The position numbers and the translations under genes are program-made. Source: Sinorhizobium meliloti (GTDB lineage Bacteria > Pseudomonadota > Alphaproteobacteria > Rhizobiales > Rhizobiaceae). Taken from it: a DNA stretch of 64,000 nucleotides. Below the pieces are notes generated by a model. The model saw only the letters and a list, made by a program, of their open reading frames with translations. It was not told the DNA's origin and made no database searches. Every line of letters starts with the position of its first letter. The stretch's first letter is position 1. This document shows positions 41,842-51,281 of this stretch, in pieces. The stretch spans positions 501,976 to 565,975 of the forward strand of contig NZ_CP141212.1 in the NCBI RefSeq assembly GCF_035610345.1. Reading direction: 5' to 3'.

Positions 41842-44800
41842 TGACTCAGTGCTTTTTCCTTGTCCGCTCCGACATGGCGCTGCGTAAGTTCAGTCACGAG
41901 CTTGTCGTCCCCGGCCTCGTTCTCGTTGCCCTGATCGCGCTTGCTTACCTTTTCATGAAGCTTGCGTGCAATGTCACCGACGGTGGTATTATCCGCGACG
42001 CCGCTCAAAGGCATGTCGAAGCCGGTGTTCTGCTGGAAACTCATGCCGAGTTCAACGGCCATGAGGCTGTCGAGGCCGATCTCCTTCAATATTTTTCCGC
42101 GAGTGACCGTATCCTTCGACACGCGGAGGATGGCGGCGATCTCGCTCGCAACCAGATCGAAGAGGATGTCCTCGGCCTCTTGAGGGGATTTGCCCTCGAT
42201 CATCGCGACGAGGTCCATCTTCGTGCCTTCGGCGCCTGTGGCATGCTGATCGGCGCTGCGCAGGATCACCTCGAAGAGCGCGTTGCGGGCGACCGGCAGA
42301 TTCCGCGCAGCTGTCCAGTCGATCTCCGAAATCATCACCACGGCCGCGTCGACCGTGCCCGGATCCGCGGCGATGTGGTTTTCCACCATGTCGAGCGCCA
42401 CCTGGGCTTTCAACGCCGTTTTGCCGATGCGCTTGGCGAGCAGGTCGTTGACGTCGGCGTTCTGCGTCAGGTAGCCGGCATCGGCAATCGCGCCGAAGCC
42501 GACGGCGAGCCCTGCCAGGCCCTCCTGGCGCCGTGCGCGGGCGAGGCCTTCGAGATAGCCGTTGGCGGCGACATAGTTCGCCTGGCCGGGATTGCCGACC
42601 AGCGTCGTCGCCGAGGAGAACAGGATGAAGTTGTCGAGCCTGTCACCACGGGTAAGGCGATCGAGGATCGCCGCGCCCTTGGCTTTCGTGTCGATGACAG
42701 GCCGGTTGCGTTCGCGGCTCAGATTGCTGATCAGCGCATCGTCGAGCACCATCGCCGCGTGAACGACGGAGCGAAGCGGTGCTTCCGAACGAAGCGCCGC
42801 CAGAAGCGTCTCCACGGCCGCGGCATCCGTGATGTCGCAAGCATGGACCGAAGCCGCAACGCCGCCATTTTGCCAGCGCTCGATCATCGCGTGCGTTTCC
42901 GCATCCGGCTGGCCTCGGCGGGAGCAAAGCGCAATCCGGCGGGCGCCTTTCTCGACGAGCCAGTTGGCGGCGACGAGGCCGAAGCCGCCGATGCCGCCGA
43001 CGACGAGATGGACGCCGTCCGGGTCGACCTTCATACCCCTTACAGCCTTCGCGGTCACCTCGTGCCTGCCGGCAACGGGCGGCAGCACCACGATCTTGCC
43101 GATATGCCCGGCATTCTGCATCAGCCGGAAGGCATTGCCGATTTCATCGTAATCGAAGGCGCGATAGGGAAGCGGCGTGAGCTTGCCTTCCTCGAAGAGC
43201 GCTCCGATCTCCATGAAGATGCGCCTGGTCAGATCCGGCGCATTCACCAGCAGCTGATCGGCGTCGATGCCGAAATAGCTGACATTGCGGCGAAACGGCC
43301 TGAGCCCGATCTTGCTGTCGGCGTAATAGTCGCGTTTGCCGAGCTCCAGGAATCGGCCGAAGGGTTTCACCAGCGAGAGGCTCTGCTCCATCGCCTCGGC
43401 GAAAAGCGAGTTGAGCACGAGGTCGACGCCTTCCCCGCGGGTGACCGAACGGACATCGTCGACGAAGCCGAGCGAACGCGAATCGAACACATGATCGGCG
43501 CCGAGCATCGTCAGGAAGCGCCGCTTTTCGCGCGTTCCCGCCGTGGCGATGACCTTGGCGCCCTTGAGCTTTGCGACCTGGAGCGCGGCGAGGCCGACGC
43601 CGCCGGCAGCACCGTGGATCAAAATCGTCTCTCCAGCCTGAATGCGGCCGAGTTCGACAATGGCGTAATAGGCGGTAAGGAAGGCGACCGGCAAGGTGGC
43701 CGCGGCCACCGGGCTCATCGCTCGGGGCAGCTTGGCAATGCCGGCGCGCGCGACGACCGCATGGGTCGAGAAGGCGGCGGAGGCGATCGCCATCACCGCA
43801 TCGCCGACCGCGAGATCGTCGACCTCTTCGCCGACCGCGACCACGTGGCCGGATAGTTCCATGCCGATCGTCGCCCCGGCAAAACCGTCTTCCAACGCCT
43901 CTTCAGGCAACAGGCCCATGGCCCACATCACGTCGCGGAAATTCAAGCCGGTTGCCGCGACGGCGACGACGACCTCGCCGGGGCCCGGCTCCGGTACGCT
44001 CGCCTCTTCCCAGGCGATGCTTGCAACCTGCGAACTGACGCGCTGGCGAATGGTCGCGGCCGCAAACGCGCTGGTTTTTCCGTCGGCCTTGTTCGTTGCG
44101 CCGGGTACGGCCCGAAGCTCCGAAAGCAGGCCCGTCTTCTGGTCCAGCAGCCATTCCCGGTTCTGTCCCGAAACCGTCAGCAGGGAAAGCGCTGCGGCAA
44201 GCATATCCTTGCGGGCGACGTCGGCAGCGCCGGCAACATCGAGCGCATGAATGTCGATGAACTCATATTCGTTCTGAAGGACGCGGGCGAAGGCCCACAA
44301 TCCGGAATTCAGCCCGGAGCTCGCCGAGGCTGACAGGGGAGCGCCGCCCGGGGCCACGAGCACGAGGCGCGGCCGGTCGTCGCCTTCCGGCTCGACGCCG
44401 GCGAGATGCTGTTTCAATGCCTCGGCAAAGGCGCTGAGCGCCAATACGCGCGTCTGCAGCAGGTCCGAACCGTCGCCGCCGGCGCGCTCCGCCTCAGACG
44501 CGAAAACCGCGCGCAACGGTCTGTCGCCCATGGCTTCGAGGGCTGCGCGGAGCGTCGCCATGTCTGCGGCAAGGTCGCCTGTCACCCGGACGGGTGTGGC
44601 ACTTCTTCCACCGGCCGCAACCGGTTTCGGGGCAGTGGCAGTCTCGATCAGCAGATAGGGTGCCGCGGCTTCGCCCGGCTCGGCGCCTGAGCCTGCCGCC
44701 GCTGTGCCCCGGGCCTCGATCAGGATGGTGTTCCCATGCGGGCATTCGCGATCCGTCACGACCACGTCGCCGAGGTCGAGATCTGCGAGACACTTCTGCC

Positions 44801-47800
44801 AATGGGGTACGGCAGCGATCCTGCCGATCGGGAATTCTGCCGTCTGGCTGCGCTCGAACCATCCGCCCGAGAGACCCAGGGCGAAATCGGCGAAGATCGA
44901 CGGCGCGCTGACGGCCGCGACGAGCCCGCTTCCGGGAAGCATCGAGCGAAGGGCCGTGCGGACCCCGCTCTCCTCTTCGATCAGCTGGTAAAGATTGTCC
45001 GAAGCGCTGACTGCGAGGTCGAACGGCCCGATATCTGCGAATTCGCTCTTCTTCAGAACGCGCACATGCGCATCCTCCTCGAAGGCGATTTCCAGACTCC
45101 GTTGTGCATTGTCGCGCGGCTCGAAAATGGAAAGTACCGCACCGTTGCGCGCCGCGAGATCGGCCAGCCGGCGGCTGAAGCCGGCAGAGACGCTGCCGAG
45201 TTCGATGAGCCGCAGGCGGGCGCCTGCCGGCTGCGCAGCGAGAATGCGTTCGACCGTGTGAAGCACCTGGTCCATGCGCGACCGGCTCGCCACGGAATGC
45301 ACGGCCTGATGGTCGAGCGTCGCTTCGCTGACGAAACCGGCATTGAACGAAGCCGCGTCGTCACCTGCAGGTAGGGGAGCAAGCAGCGCGTCGAGACGGC
45401 TGAGCGCTTCCGCATAGGCGTTGTTGACGAGCACCGCTTCGACCGCACGATCGGGGCGGTCGCCATAGAGCTCGCCAAGGATCTCCGGCACGGTCGGAAG
45501 CGTGAATTCCCGTGCCACCTTCCAGTTGCCGTTCTGATGTTCGCAAAGTCCGGCATCCTCCAGCGTCAGGAGGCAGCTCGTCAGGAAGCACTGGAAAGCG
45601 AAGTCCCCGGGCAGCGCGTCGGCTCGCACTGTGGCGGTCCCCTTGCCGAGCTTCAGGGCAATTTCCTGGCAGGCGCGATAGATGGCGGCGTTGAAGAGCA
45701 GGGTCGCGTTGTCGACGCCGTCGCCGTCTATCGGTTCGGCCAGCGTCGCAGGCATGGCCGTCGCAACTTTCGTGCCGGGCACGGCCGCGTTGGACAGAAC
45801 TGCCTCATAGTGGAAGGAAAGGCCTTCAAGCGTCTTGTGCTTGCGCAGATAGGTACGGCGGAAGCGGCAATCCTCGAAATGTGCGATCGCGACGCCGGTC
45901 TCGTCGAAGAAATGGAACCGTGCCTTGATCGAGTTGGCGCTGACCCGCTCGATCTCGATCGTCGCGCGGGCGATCGCCCGGCCGGCATTGACCACGCGTA
46001 CGGAGCCGAAACGGACAGGAATATAGGGGGCGCCGCCCCTGTCGCCGGTGAAGCGGTCGAAGAGTGCGACCAGGCCGTGGAAGGTCGCGTCGACCGAGAT
46101 CGGATGAAGGGCGTAGGTGACGTGGGGGTGCCCCGACACCTGAGGATGCTTCAACTCGACGTCGATGAGCCGGTCGCCATAGGCCACGGCTTTGGAGAGA
46201 AGCTGGAAGTGCGGGCCGTAGTCCAGCCCGAACTGCTTCGCCGTCTCATAGGCCTTGGCCGCCGTCACGGTCGCCGTCTTCGCCAAGCCTTTGGTGGACG
46301 GACAGCCGTTGCTCGTCGTGGGCAAGGGTTTGCGGCTTCGCGCGACGGCATGCACCGTCCAATCGTCCTCCGAGAGACGTTCGCGCGACCGGATCTCGAT
46401 GTCGCCGGTCTCCGGCGACAGGATGGTCGAGAGTTCCATGATGCGGCTGTCGCTCAGTTCGAGCGGGCGGACGATCTCCAGATTGGTGATCTCGACTTCG
46501 TCGCTGCCGTGATATTGCTGTGCGGCGGAAACGGCGATTTCGATGAAACCGCTGCCCGGGAGGATCGCCTTGCCGTCGACCACGTGTTCGGCGAGATCCG
46601 GAAAGAGATGCGCGTCGACGTGGTTTTTCCAGCTTCCCGCATTGGGGTCGCCGCGCCAGCCGTTGAGGCGATAGGGCTTTGCGGAGCGTCCGAAGAGATC
46701 CGTCGCATCGGTCGTGACTGCCGGCCGCAGCTCTACCGGCTCGAAGGGCAGCGCGGGCAGTTCGATGAATGCGTCCCGCTTGCCATAGACACGCGACCGG
46801 TCGACGGCGGCACCGTGGGCGACTGCGCGCGCCATCGATGCCGAGATCGGATCGTGGCCGTTCTCGCCGGCATCGCGCAGCAATGTCGCCACCACCGAAG
46901 CCGGCACCGCCGCCTGCTTGATCGTCTCCTTGACGTAAGATCCGAGGATGGGACGCGGCGAGATCTCGATGAACAGCGTGCAGCCGAGATCGAGCGCGGC
47001 CTCGGCAGCGGCCTGGAAACGCACCGGCTCGCGAACGTTCTTCCACCAGTAGTCGGGATCGAGCGCAGTCCCGTCGAGCGCGGCACCCGTGACGGTCGAC
47101 AGATAGGCCAGCTCCGTCCGGCGGGGGGCGATATCAGGGATGTCGGCGAGAAACGCCTCTTTCGCCCGATCGATGATCGGATGATGGAACGGATAATTGA
47201 TGTCGAGGATCTGAACCGGGATTTTAGCCTTGCGCGCAGCGTCGCGGAACGCCGAAATCTCGTTCGCCGGACCGGAAATCGTCACCGAATTGTGAGCGTT
47301 GATGGCTGCGACGCAGACATCGTCGAGCCCGCGCTCCGCCGCGAAGGCCTTGGCTGCCTGCTCGCCCAGCATAACGGCAGCCATCGTGCCCTGGCCGGCC
47401 AGAAGGTCCTGGTGCAGCGATCGTTTGGCGACGATCGACACGGCGTCGACGAGGGACAGCGCCCCTGCCGCATAAGCGGCAGCGATTTCGCCGACCGAAT
47501 GACCGAAGACGGCGGTCGGCTTGATGCCCATGGCCACGAGCGAGTCGGAGAGCGCGGCCTGTATCGCGAAAAGCAGCGGCTGGGCCACCTTCGTGTCCGC
47601 GAGCTTTCTGTCGAGTCCAGGGTCGGTCAGGAGATCGGTGAGAACGATATCCGAATGGAACCTGAAAAGGGCGCTGACCGAGGTGAACGACTGACGGAAG
47701 TGCAGGTTCTCGCGGAACGCCTCGACACCCATGCCGGCCCATTGCGAGCCGTTGCCGGAGAAGACGAAGGCGACCTTTGCTTCCTTCGCCGCCGCTTCGC

Positions 47801-49346
47801 CCGTCTCCCCGATATCGGAGCCGGGCTTTTCCAGGTGGTTGGCAATCGCCCGGACGATATCTTCGGGATGGTCGCTGCGTGCCGCGAACCGATGGCGCAT
47901 ATGCGTCCGGTTGGCGCCGGAAGCGGCGACGATCGCGCGCGTCTCTTCCTTCGTCGCGCCCGCAAAGGCGGCCTTATAGTCTCTGAGCAGGTTTTCGAGG
48001 CTCGACGCGGTATGGGCGCTTGCCAGAAACACGTGGCCCGCCGGAGAGGTCGCAGCCTTTTCCGCCTGTGCCGGATCCGGATCGCTGATGACGACATGGG
48101 CGTTGGCGCCGCCGAAGCCGAAGGAATTGATGCCGGCGAGCCGCGCCCGCTTGCCCTTCAGCAGCTCGATCGGATTGGCCGTCACGCGGACATTGAGTCC
48201 GTCGAAGTCGATCTGTTCGTTCGGCGTCTCGAAATGCAGCGAGGCCGGCAGATAATTGTTCTCCAGAGCCAGAACCGCTTTCAGCATCCCGAACAGGCCG
48301 GAGGCCGGCTCGGTATGGCCGATATTGGACTTTATCGAGCCGATCGGCACCGGAGCCCGGCGCTTCGCGCCGATGACCGTGCCGATGGACCATACCTCAG
48401 CCGGGTCGCCGACCTTCGTGCCGGTACCGTGGCCTTCTACGAAAGCGACCTGGTTGGCGTCGATGCCGTTGCCTTCGTAGATCATCCTCAACAGATTGGC
48501 CTGCGCCTCGCGCGAGGGCAGCGAGATGCCGTTGGTGCGGCCGGCCGAATTGACGCCGGTGGCGACGATCCGCGCATAGCTCCGGTCGCGCTCGCGTTGC
48601 GCCCGGTCCGTGCGGCGCAGGACGAAGACGACGCCGCCCTCGGCGCGCACATAGCCGGCGCCGTCGTTGTCGTAGGCGCGGCAGAGCCCTTCGGGCGAGA
48701 GCATGCGCGCCTGTGCGAAGCCGACGAAGGGAAGCGGGTGGGCGAGGATATTGACGCCGCCGACGATGGCCGTGTCGATCTCTCCGGCGTTCAGCGCCCG
48801 CATCGCCTGATCTAGGGCTACGAGCGAAGAGGAACAGGCCGTGTCGACGGTCATGCTCGGACCGCTCAGGCCGAAGACGTGGGAAATACGGTTGGAGACG
48901 ATCGACAGCGTGTTGCCCGTCATGAAGTAGGGGCCGGCGGCAGCCGGGTCGTCGACCGTGAGATTGGCGTGATCGAGGCTGGAGGCCCCGACATAGACGC
49001 CGACGTTTTCACCGTGCAGCGAGGCGACGGAAATATTGGCGTCCTCGAGCGCACGCCAGGCGAGCTGCAACAGAACCCGCTGCTGAGGGTCCATATACAT
49101 GGCCTCGCGCTGCGACATCCCGAAAACGGCGGGATCGAAATCGTAGATATGGTCGAGGACGCCGGCGGCAAAGGAATAGGTCTTGCCGGGCGTGCCCATG
49201 ACCGGATGCCAGAATCGCGCAAGGTCCCAGCGGTCCGAAGGGACGCGGGTCACGGTGCACTTGCCCTGACGAAGGATTTTGAACAGCGCCTGCGGAGATT
49301 TCGCTCCCGGGGCAAGGCATGCACGCCCTATGATTTCAACCGTCAT
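41838..49346 (-). CDS. rkpA: RkpA, type I fatty acid/polyketide synthase-like protein
   Basis: A 2502-residue multidomain synthase with domains in this order: ketosynthase (1-430; Cys171 in TVDTACSSS, SNIGHTEPASG), acyltransferase (530-830; GHSVGEIAAAYAAG near 615), dehydratase (890-1180; HVVDGKAILPG), a degenerate methyltransferase-like region (about 1300-1540; IELGSVSAG), enoylreductase (about 1770-2080; HGAAGGVGLAALQ), ketoreductase (about 2110-2370; GGIGGFG, NYVAANGYLEG) and acyl carrier protein (phosphopantetheine Ser in IGLDSLMAVEL near 2425). It should iteratively build a fully reduced chain. No thioesterase is present. In Sinorhizobium, it is needed for K antigen, probably for a lipid carrier or anchor. 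The ATG at 49346 begins family-like sequence (TVEIIGRACLAPGA); the frame extends 19 codons. Confidence 0.94.
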   Translation of the reverse strand: MTVEIIGRACLAPGAKSPQALFKILRQGKCTVTRVPSDRWDLARFWHPVMGTPGKTYSFAAGVLDHIYDFDPAVFGMSQREAMYMDPQQRVLLQLAWRALEDANISVASLHGENVGVYVGASSLDHANLTVDDPAAAGPYFMTGNTLSIVSNRISHVFGLSGPSMTVDTACSSSLVALDQAMRALNAGEIDTAIVGGVNILAHPLPFVGFAQARMLSPEGLCRAYDNDGAGYVRAEGGVVFVLRRTDRAQRERDRSYARIVATGVNSAGRTNGISLPSREAQANLLRMIYEGNGIDANQVAFVEGHGTGTKVGDPAEVWSIGTVIGAKRRAPVPIGSIKSNIGHTEPASGLFGMLKAVLALENNYLPASLHFETPNEQIDFDGLNVRVTANPIELLKGKRARLAGINSFGFGGANAHVVISDPDPAQAEKAATSPAGHVFLASAHTASSLENLLRDYKAAFAGATKEETRAIVAASGANRTHMRHRFAARSDHPEDIVRAIANHLEKPGSDIGETGEAAAKEAKVAFVFSGNGSQWAGMGVEAFRENLHFRQSFTSVSALFRFHSDIVLTDLLTDPGLDRKLADTKVAQPLLFAIQAALSDSLVAMGIKPTAVFGHSVGEIAAAYAAGALSLVDAVSIVAKRSLHQDLLAGQGTMAAVMLGEQAAKAFAAERGLDDVCVAAINAHNSVTISGPANEISAFRDAARKAKIPVQILDINYPFHHPIIDRAKEAFLADIPDIAPRRTELAYLSTVTGAALDGTALDPDYWWKNVREPVRFQAAAEAALDLGCTLFIEISPRPILGSYVKETIKQAAVPASVVATLLRDAGENGHDPISASMARAVAHGAAVDRSRVYGKRDAFIELPALPFEPVELRPAVTTDATDLFGRSAKPYRLNGWRGDPNAGSWKNHVDAHLFPDLAEHVVDGKAILPGSGFIEIAVSAAQQYHGSDEVEITNLEIVRPLELSDSRIMELSTILSPETGDIEIRSRERLSEDDWTVHAVARSRKPLPTTSNGCPSTKGLAKTATVTAAKAYETAKQFGLDYGPHFQLLSKAVAYGDRLIDVELKHPQVSGHPHVTYALHPISVDATFHGLVALFDRFTGDRGGAPYIPVRFGSVRVVNAGRAIARATIEIERVSANSIKARFHFFDETGVAIAHFEDCRFRRTYLRKHKTLEGLSFHYEAVLSNAAVPGTKVATAMPATLAEPIDGDGVDNATLLFNAAIYRACQEIALKLGKGTATVRADALPGDFAFQCFLTSCLLTLEDAGLCEHQNGNWKVAREFTLPTVPEILGELYGDRPDRAVEAVLVNNAYAEALSRLDALLAPLPAGDDAASFNAGFVSEATLDHQAVHSVASRSRMDQVLHTVERILAAQPAGARLRLIELGSVSAGFSRRLADLAARNGAVLSIFEPRDNAQRSLEIAFEEDAHVRVLKKSEFADIGPFDLAVSASDNLYQLIEEESGVRTALRSMLPGSGLVAAVSAPSIFADFALGLSGGWFERSQTAEFPIGRIAAVPHWQKCLADLDLGDVVVTDRECPHGNTILIEARGTAAAGSGAEPGEAAAPYLLIETATAPKPVAAGGRSATPVRVTGDLAADMATLRAALEAMGDRPLRAVFASEAERAGGDGSDLLQTRVLALSAFAEALKQHLAGVEPEGDDRPRLVLVAPGGAPLSASASSGLNSGLWAFARVLQNEYEFIDIHALDVAGAADVARKDMLAAALSLLTVSGQNREWLLDQKTGLLSELRAVPGATNKADGKTSAFAAATIRQRVSSQVASIAWEEASVPEPGPGEVVVAVAATGLNFRDVMWAMGLLPEEALEDGFAGATIGMELSGHVVAVGEEVDDLAVGDAVMAIASAAFSTHAVVARAGIAKLPRAMSPVAAATLPVAFLTAYYAIVELGRIQAGETILIHGAAGGVGLAALQVAKLKGAKVIATAGTREKRRFLTMLGADHVFDSRSLGFVDDVRSVTRGEGVDLVLNSLFAEAMEQSLSLVKPFGRFLELGKRDYYADSKIGLRPFRRNVSYFGIDADQLLVNAPDLTRRIFMEIGALFEEGKLTPLPYRAFDYDEIGNAFRLMQNAGHIGKIVVLPPVAGRHEVTAKAVRGMKVDPDGVHLVVGGIGGFGLVAANWLVEKGARRIALCSRRGQPDAETHAMIERWQNGGVAASVHACDITDAAAVETLLAALRSEAPLRSVVHAAMVLDDALISNLSRERNRPVIDTKAKGAAILDRLTRGDRLDNFILFSSATTLVGNPGQANYVAANGYLEGLARARRQEGLAGLAVGFGAIADAGYLTQNADVNDLLAKRIGKTALKAQVALDMVENHIAADPGTVDAAVVMISEIDWTAARNLPVARNALFEVILRSADQHATGAEGTKMDLVAMIEGKSPQEAEDILFDLVASEIAAILRVSKDTVTRGKILKEIGLDSLMAVELGMSFQQNTGFDMPLSGVADNTTVGDIARKLHEKVSKRDQGNENEAGDDKLVTELTQRHVGADKEKALSQ

Positions 49347-49749
49347 GTAAGATCGAACGCTCTGAACTGCCGTTAAAATTGTCTTAGCCCATTGCAAGGT
49401 CAAACGTAAATTGCAATCGGCGACATTCCTGCTCTGTAGGTATCCCCGGGTTTATCCCCTGCGCTGTATTAGTGAGCTTTTAACTCATAGTGCCTAGCTT
49501 TCAACCCCGAAGGGCTAGATATACGTCTCCTGCGTTCCGTCCAATACAATTACCGCGACGGTTCGTAACGAAGATCGAGGCGGTATGGCCGGAAGAGCGC
49601 AGTCTCGATTATTTTGCCGGCTGTCGCGGCGAGGTGGCTTGTTGTGGGACGGCCTTTGTGCTTTTCAGAGACCGGCGGATTCCCTGCCGGGAAAATGCGG
49701 CGCAGATATCTGTATGGAATCATTGCTGCGCCGAACACGGAGTGTCGTA
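49347..49749. other. Divergent intergenic region between rkpA and rkpU
   Basis: About 400 bases that should contain the promoters of both rkp units. Besides the promoter-like sequence for rkpA (49375-49403), only weak symmetric sequences are visible, such as CTAGC (49494-49498) and GCTAG (49515-49519). Short open frames here lack ribosome binding sites and look accidental. Confidence 0.6.
49375..49403 (-). promoter_or_regulatory. Candidate rkpA promoter TTGACC-N17-AATTTT
   Basis: On the minus strand, TTGACC (49403-49398), a 17-base spacer and AATTTT (49380-49375). Transcription would begin about 20 bases before the rkpA ATG at 49346, which supports this ATG over upstream alternatives. The -10 is not a strong match. 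Confidence 0.35.
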
Positions 49750-50937
49750 GTGAAACGAGTGACTGCCCTTCTGCTTTGTACCGCGCTTGCGGGATGCCAG
49801 GCCGTGCCGGGCGAGGGCCCTCTGACAACCGATATCGTTTCGGATGCCGGCCAGTCCGGCTCGGAGATCGGCAGGAGGAACGCGACGGTATTTGATATTG
49901 TAGATGTCGATGGCCAGTCGGCGCGGCTCGTTTCCGAATATGTTTCCACAACCCTCAGCCGCCGCTTCGGCATTGGCGGCGGCGTCGGTCAGGTGGTCAT
50001 CGGCATTGGCGACCAGTTGAAGGTCACGATCTTCGAGGCGGGCAGCGACGGACTGTTTTCCACAACTGAATCGAAGCAGACGAGCATCGATCTCGTCGTC
50101 CAGCCCGATGGCAAGGCGGCAATTCCTTATGTCGGATCGGTCCGTTTTGCCGGCCTGACGCTCGAGCAGGCGCGCCAGGCGATCCTCGATGCATTGAAAC
50201 AGAAGGCCGTCGAGCCGGATGTGATCGTGACGTCGACGTCGACGGCGTCGCGCATCGTCACGGTCTCCGGTGCCGTCGGCCGCCCTTCGGTCGTGCCTCT
50301 CAATCTCGTCAGCGAGACGATCAACGAGGTCATCGCGAAGGCGGGCGGCCCATCGGCGCAGCCCTACGAGACCTATGTGACCCTGGTGCGCGGCAAGAAG
50401 ACCGGCACGGTCCTGCTGAAATCGATCATCGAGAGCCCGTCGGAAAACATTCACGTAAAGCCGGGCGACCAGATCTTCGTGACGCGCGATCCGCGGACCT
50501 TCACCGTGCTCGGCCAGGTCCGCGCAAATCAGCGCGTCGAATTCGGCGCCAACGATCTCAATCTGCTCGAGGCCGTGGCGCTCGCGGGCGGCGGCTCGGA
50601 TCGGACGGTGGATGCCAAGGGTTACTTTGTCTTCCGCTACGAGGAGCCGGACATCGTCATGAGCCTGCTTGGGCAGGAGCGCTTTCACAAGCTGCTGAGC
50701 AAGGGCATGAAGGCCGACCGCGTCGGGCGCTACCCGGTCGTCTACCGGTTCGACATGACGAAACCGGACAGCCTCATTGTCGGTCAGACCTTCCCGGTCA
50801 AAAATCGCGACGTCATCTATGCCTCGCGCCATCCTTCTGTCGACATCACGAAATTCCTCGATTTCGTCGCAAGGCCGATCGGTATCGTCAATTCCGGCGT
50901 GAACGTCGCCGACAATCTCAGCGATTTGAACAACTGA
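49750..50937 (+). CDS. rkpU: RkpU, outer-membrane polysaccharide export lipoprotein (KpsD/Wza type)
   Basis: A 395-residue polysaccharide export protein. The N-terminus KRVTALLLCTALAGCQAVPGEG is a lipoprotein signal with lipobox LAGC. A polysaccharide biosynthesis/export domain follows (GIGDQLKVTIFEAGSDGLFS, VVQPDGKAAIPYVGSVRFAGLTLEQARQAI) and then SLBB-type soluble ligand-binding domains (VTVSGAVGRPSVVPL, FTVLGQVRANQRVEF). The protein should form the outer-membrane channel for capsule export. GTG at 49750 with CGGAG upstream gives a normal lipoprotein signal; the ATG at 49714 is the alternative. It diverges from rkpA. A hairpin follows its stop. Confidence 0.88.
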   Translation: MKRVTALLLCTALAGCQAVPGEGPLTTDIVSDAGQSGSEIGRRNATVFDIVDVDGQSARLVSEYVSTTLSRRFGIGGGVGQVVIGIGDQLKVTIFEAGSDGLFSTTESKQTSIDLVVQPDGKAAIPYVGSVRFAGLTLEQARQAILDALKQKAVEPDVIVTSTSTASRIVTVSGAVGRPSVVPLNLVSETINEVIAKAGGPSAQPYETYVTLVRGKKTGTVLLKSIIESPSENIHVKPGDQIFVTRDPRTFTVLGQVRANQRVEFGANDLNLLEAVALAGGGSDRTVDAKGYFVFRYEEPDIVMSLLGQERFHKLLSKGMKADRVGRYPVVYRFDMTKPDSLIVGQTFPVKNRDVIYASRHPSVDITKFLDFVARPIGIVNSGVNVADNLSDLNN

Positions 50938-50949
50938 TCTTGGGGCGCG

Positions 50950-50975
50950 CGACACCGGGCGTCGGTCCGGTGTCG
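50950..50975 (+). terminator. Hairpin after rkpU
   Basis: Perfect nine-base arms CGACACCGG (50950-50958) and CCGGTGTCG (50967-50975), twelve bases after the rkpU stop codon. There is no T-run, so it may be a weak terminator or only stabilise the transcript end. Confidence 0.5.
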
Positions 50976-51120
50976 ACGCGGTTGCCGCTGAACGCTTTCG
51001 GCCGGCATGAATTAAAATCTTATAATCAATCACCTTTATAAGGTTCGCCCGTTCGCCGCGAGAATCACGTCACGAGCGCCGAACGTGCTTGCCGCGGTGC
51101 GCGTTCTATGGTTGATCTGG

Positions 51121-51174
51121 CTAGAGCGGGATGAGGAAAGGTGTATGCGATTTTCCGCCCGCATCCCGCTCTAG
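51121..51174. repeat. Palindromic repeat, family B, intact copy
   Basis: Perfect thirteen-base arms CTAGAGCGGGATG (51121-51133) and CATCCCGCTCTAG (51162-51174), with an inner GGAAA/TTTCC type pairing. It shares its arms with the element at 25253-25293. It lies between rkpU and pncA, in a 340-base interval that contains no gene. Confidence 0.85.
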
Positions 51175-51184
51175 CTAATTAGAA

Positions 51185-51234
51185 TCGATCACGTTCGTGA
51201 CCTAGGTCGATCCGACCTGAACCATCGTGATCGA
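51185..51234. promoter_or_regulatory. Nested palindromes upstream of pncA
   Basis: Outer arms TCGATCACG (51185-51193) and CGTGATCGA (51226-51234), a palindrome TCACG-TT-CGTGA (51189-51200) and AGGTCG-ATC-CGACCT (51204-51218), all within 50 bases and ending 47 bases before the pncA start. Such symmetric structure suggests operators for a dimeric regulator of NAD salvage; which regulator is unknown. Confidence 0.48.
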
Positions 51235-51281
51235 GATCGATTGTTGATGGCCGATGCGGCTCGGCCGGATTGCGAGAGGCA

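Noticed and set aside
45537..48815. Open frame of 1092 codons on the plus strand, antisense to rkpA
   Set aside because: It lies entirely opposite to well-supported PKS domains, has a composition rich in Arg, Asp and Gly typical of reversed high-GC genes, and shows no domain of its own.
49490..49750. Open frame of 86 codons in the rkpA-rkpU intergenic region
   Set aside because: No ribosome binding site, no domain and odd composition; it overlaps the start of rkpU.
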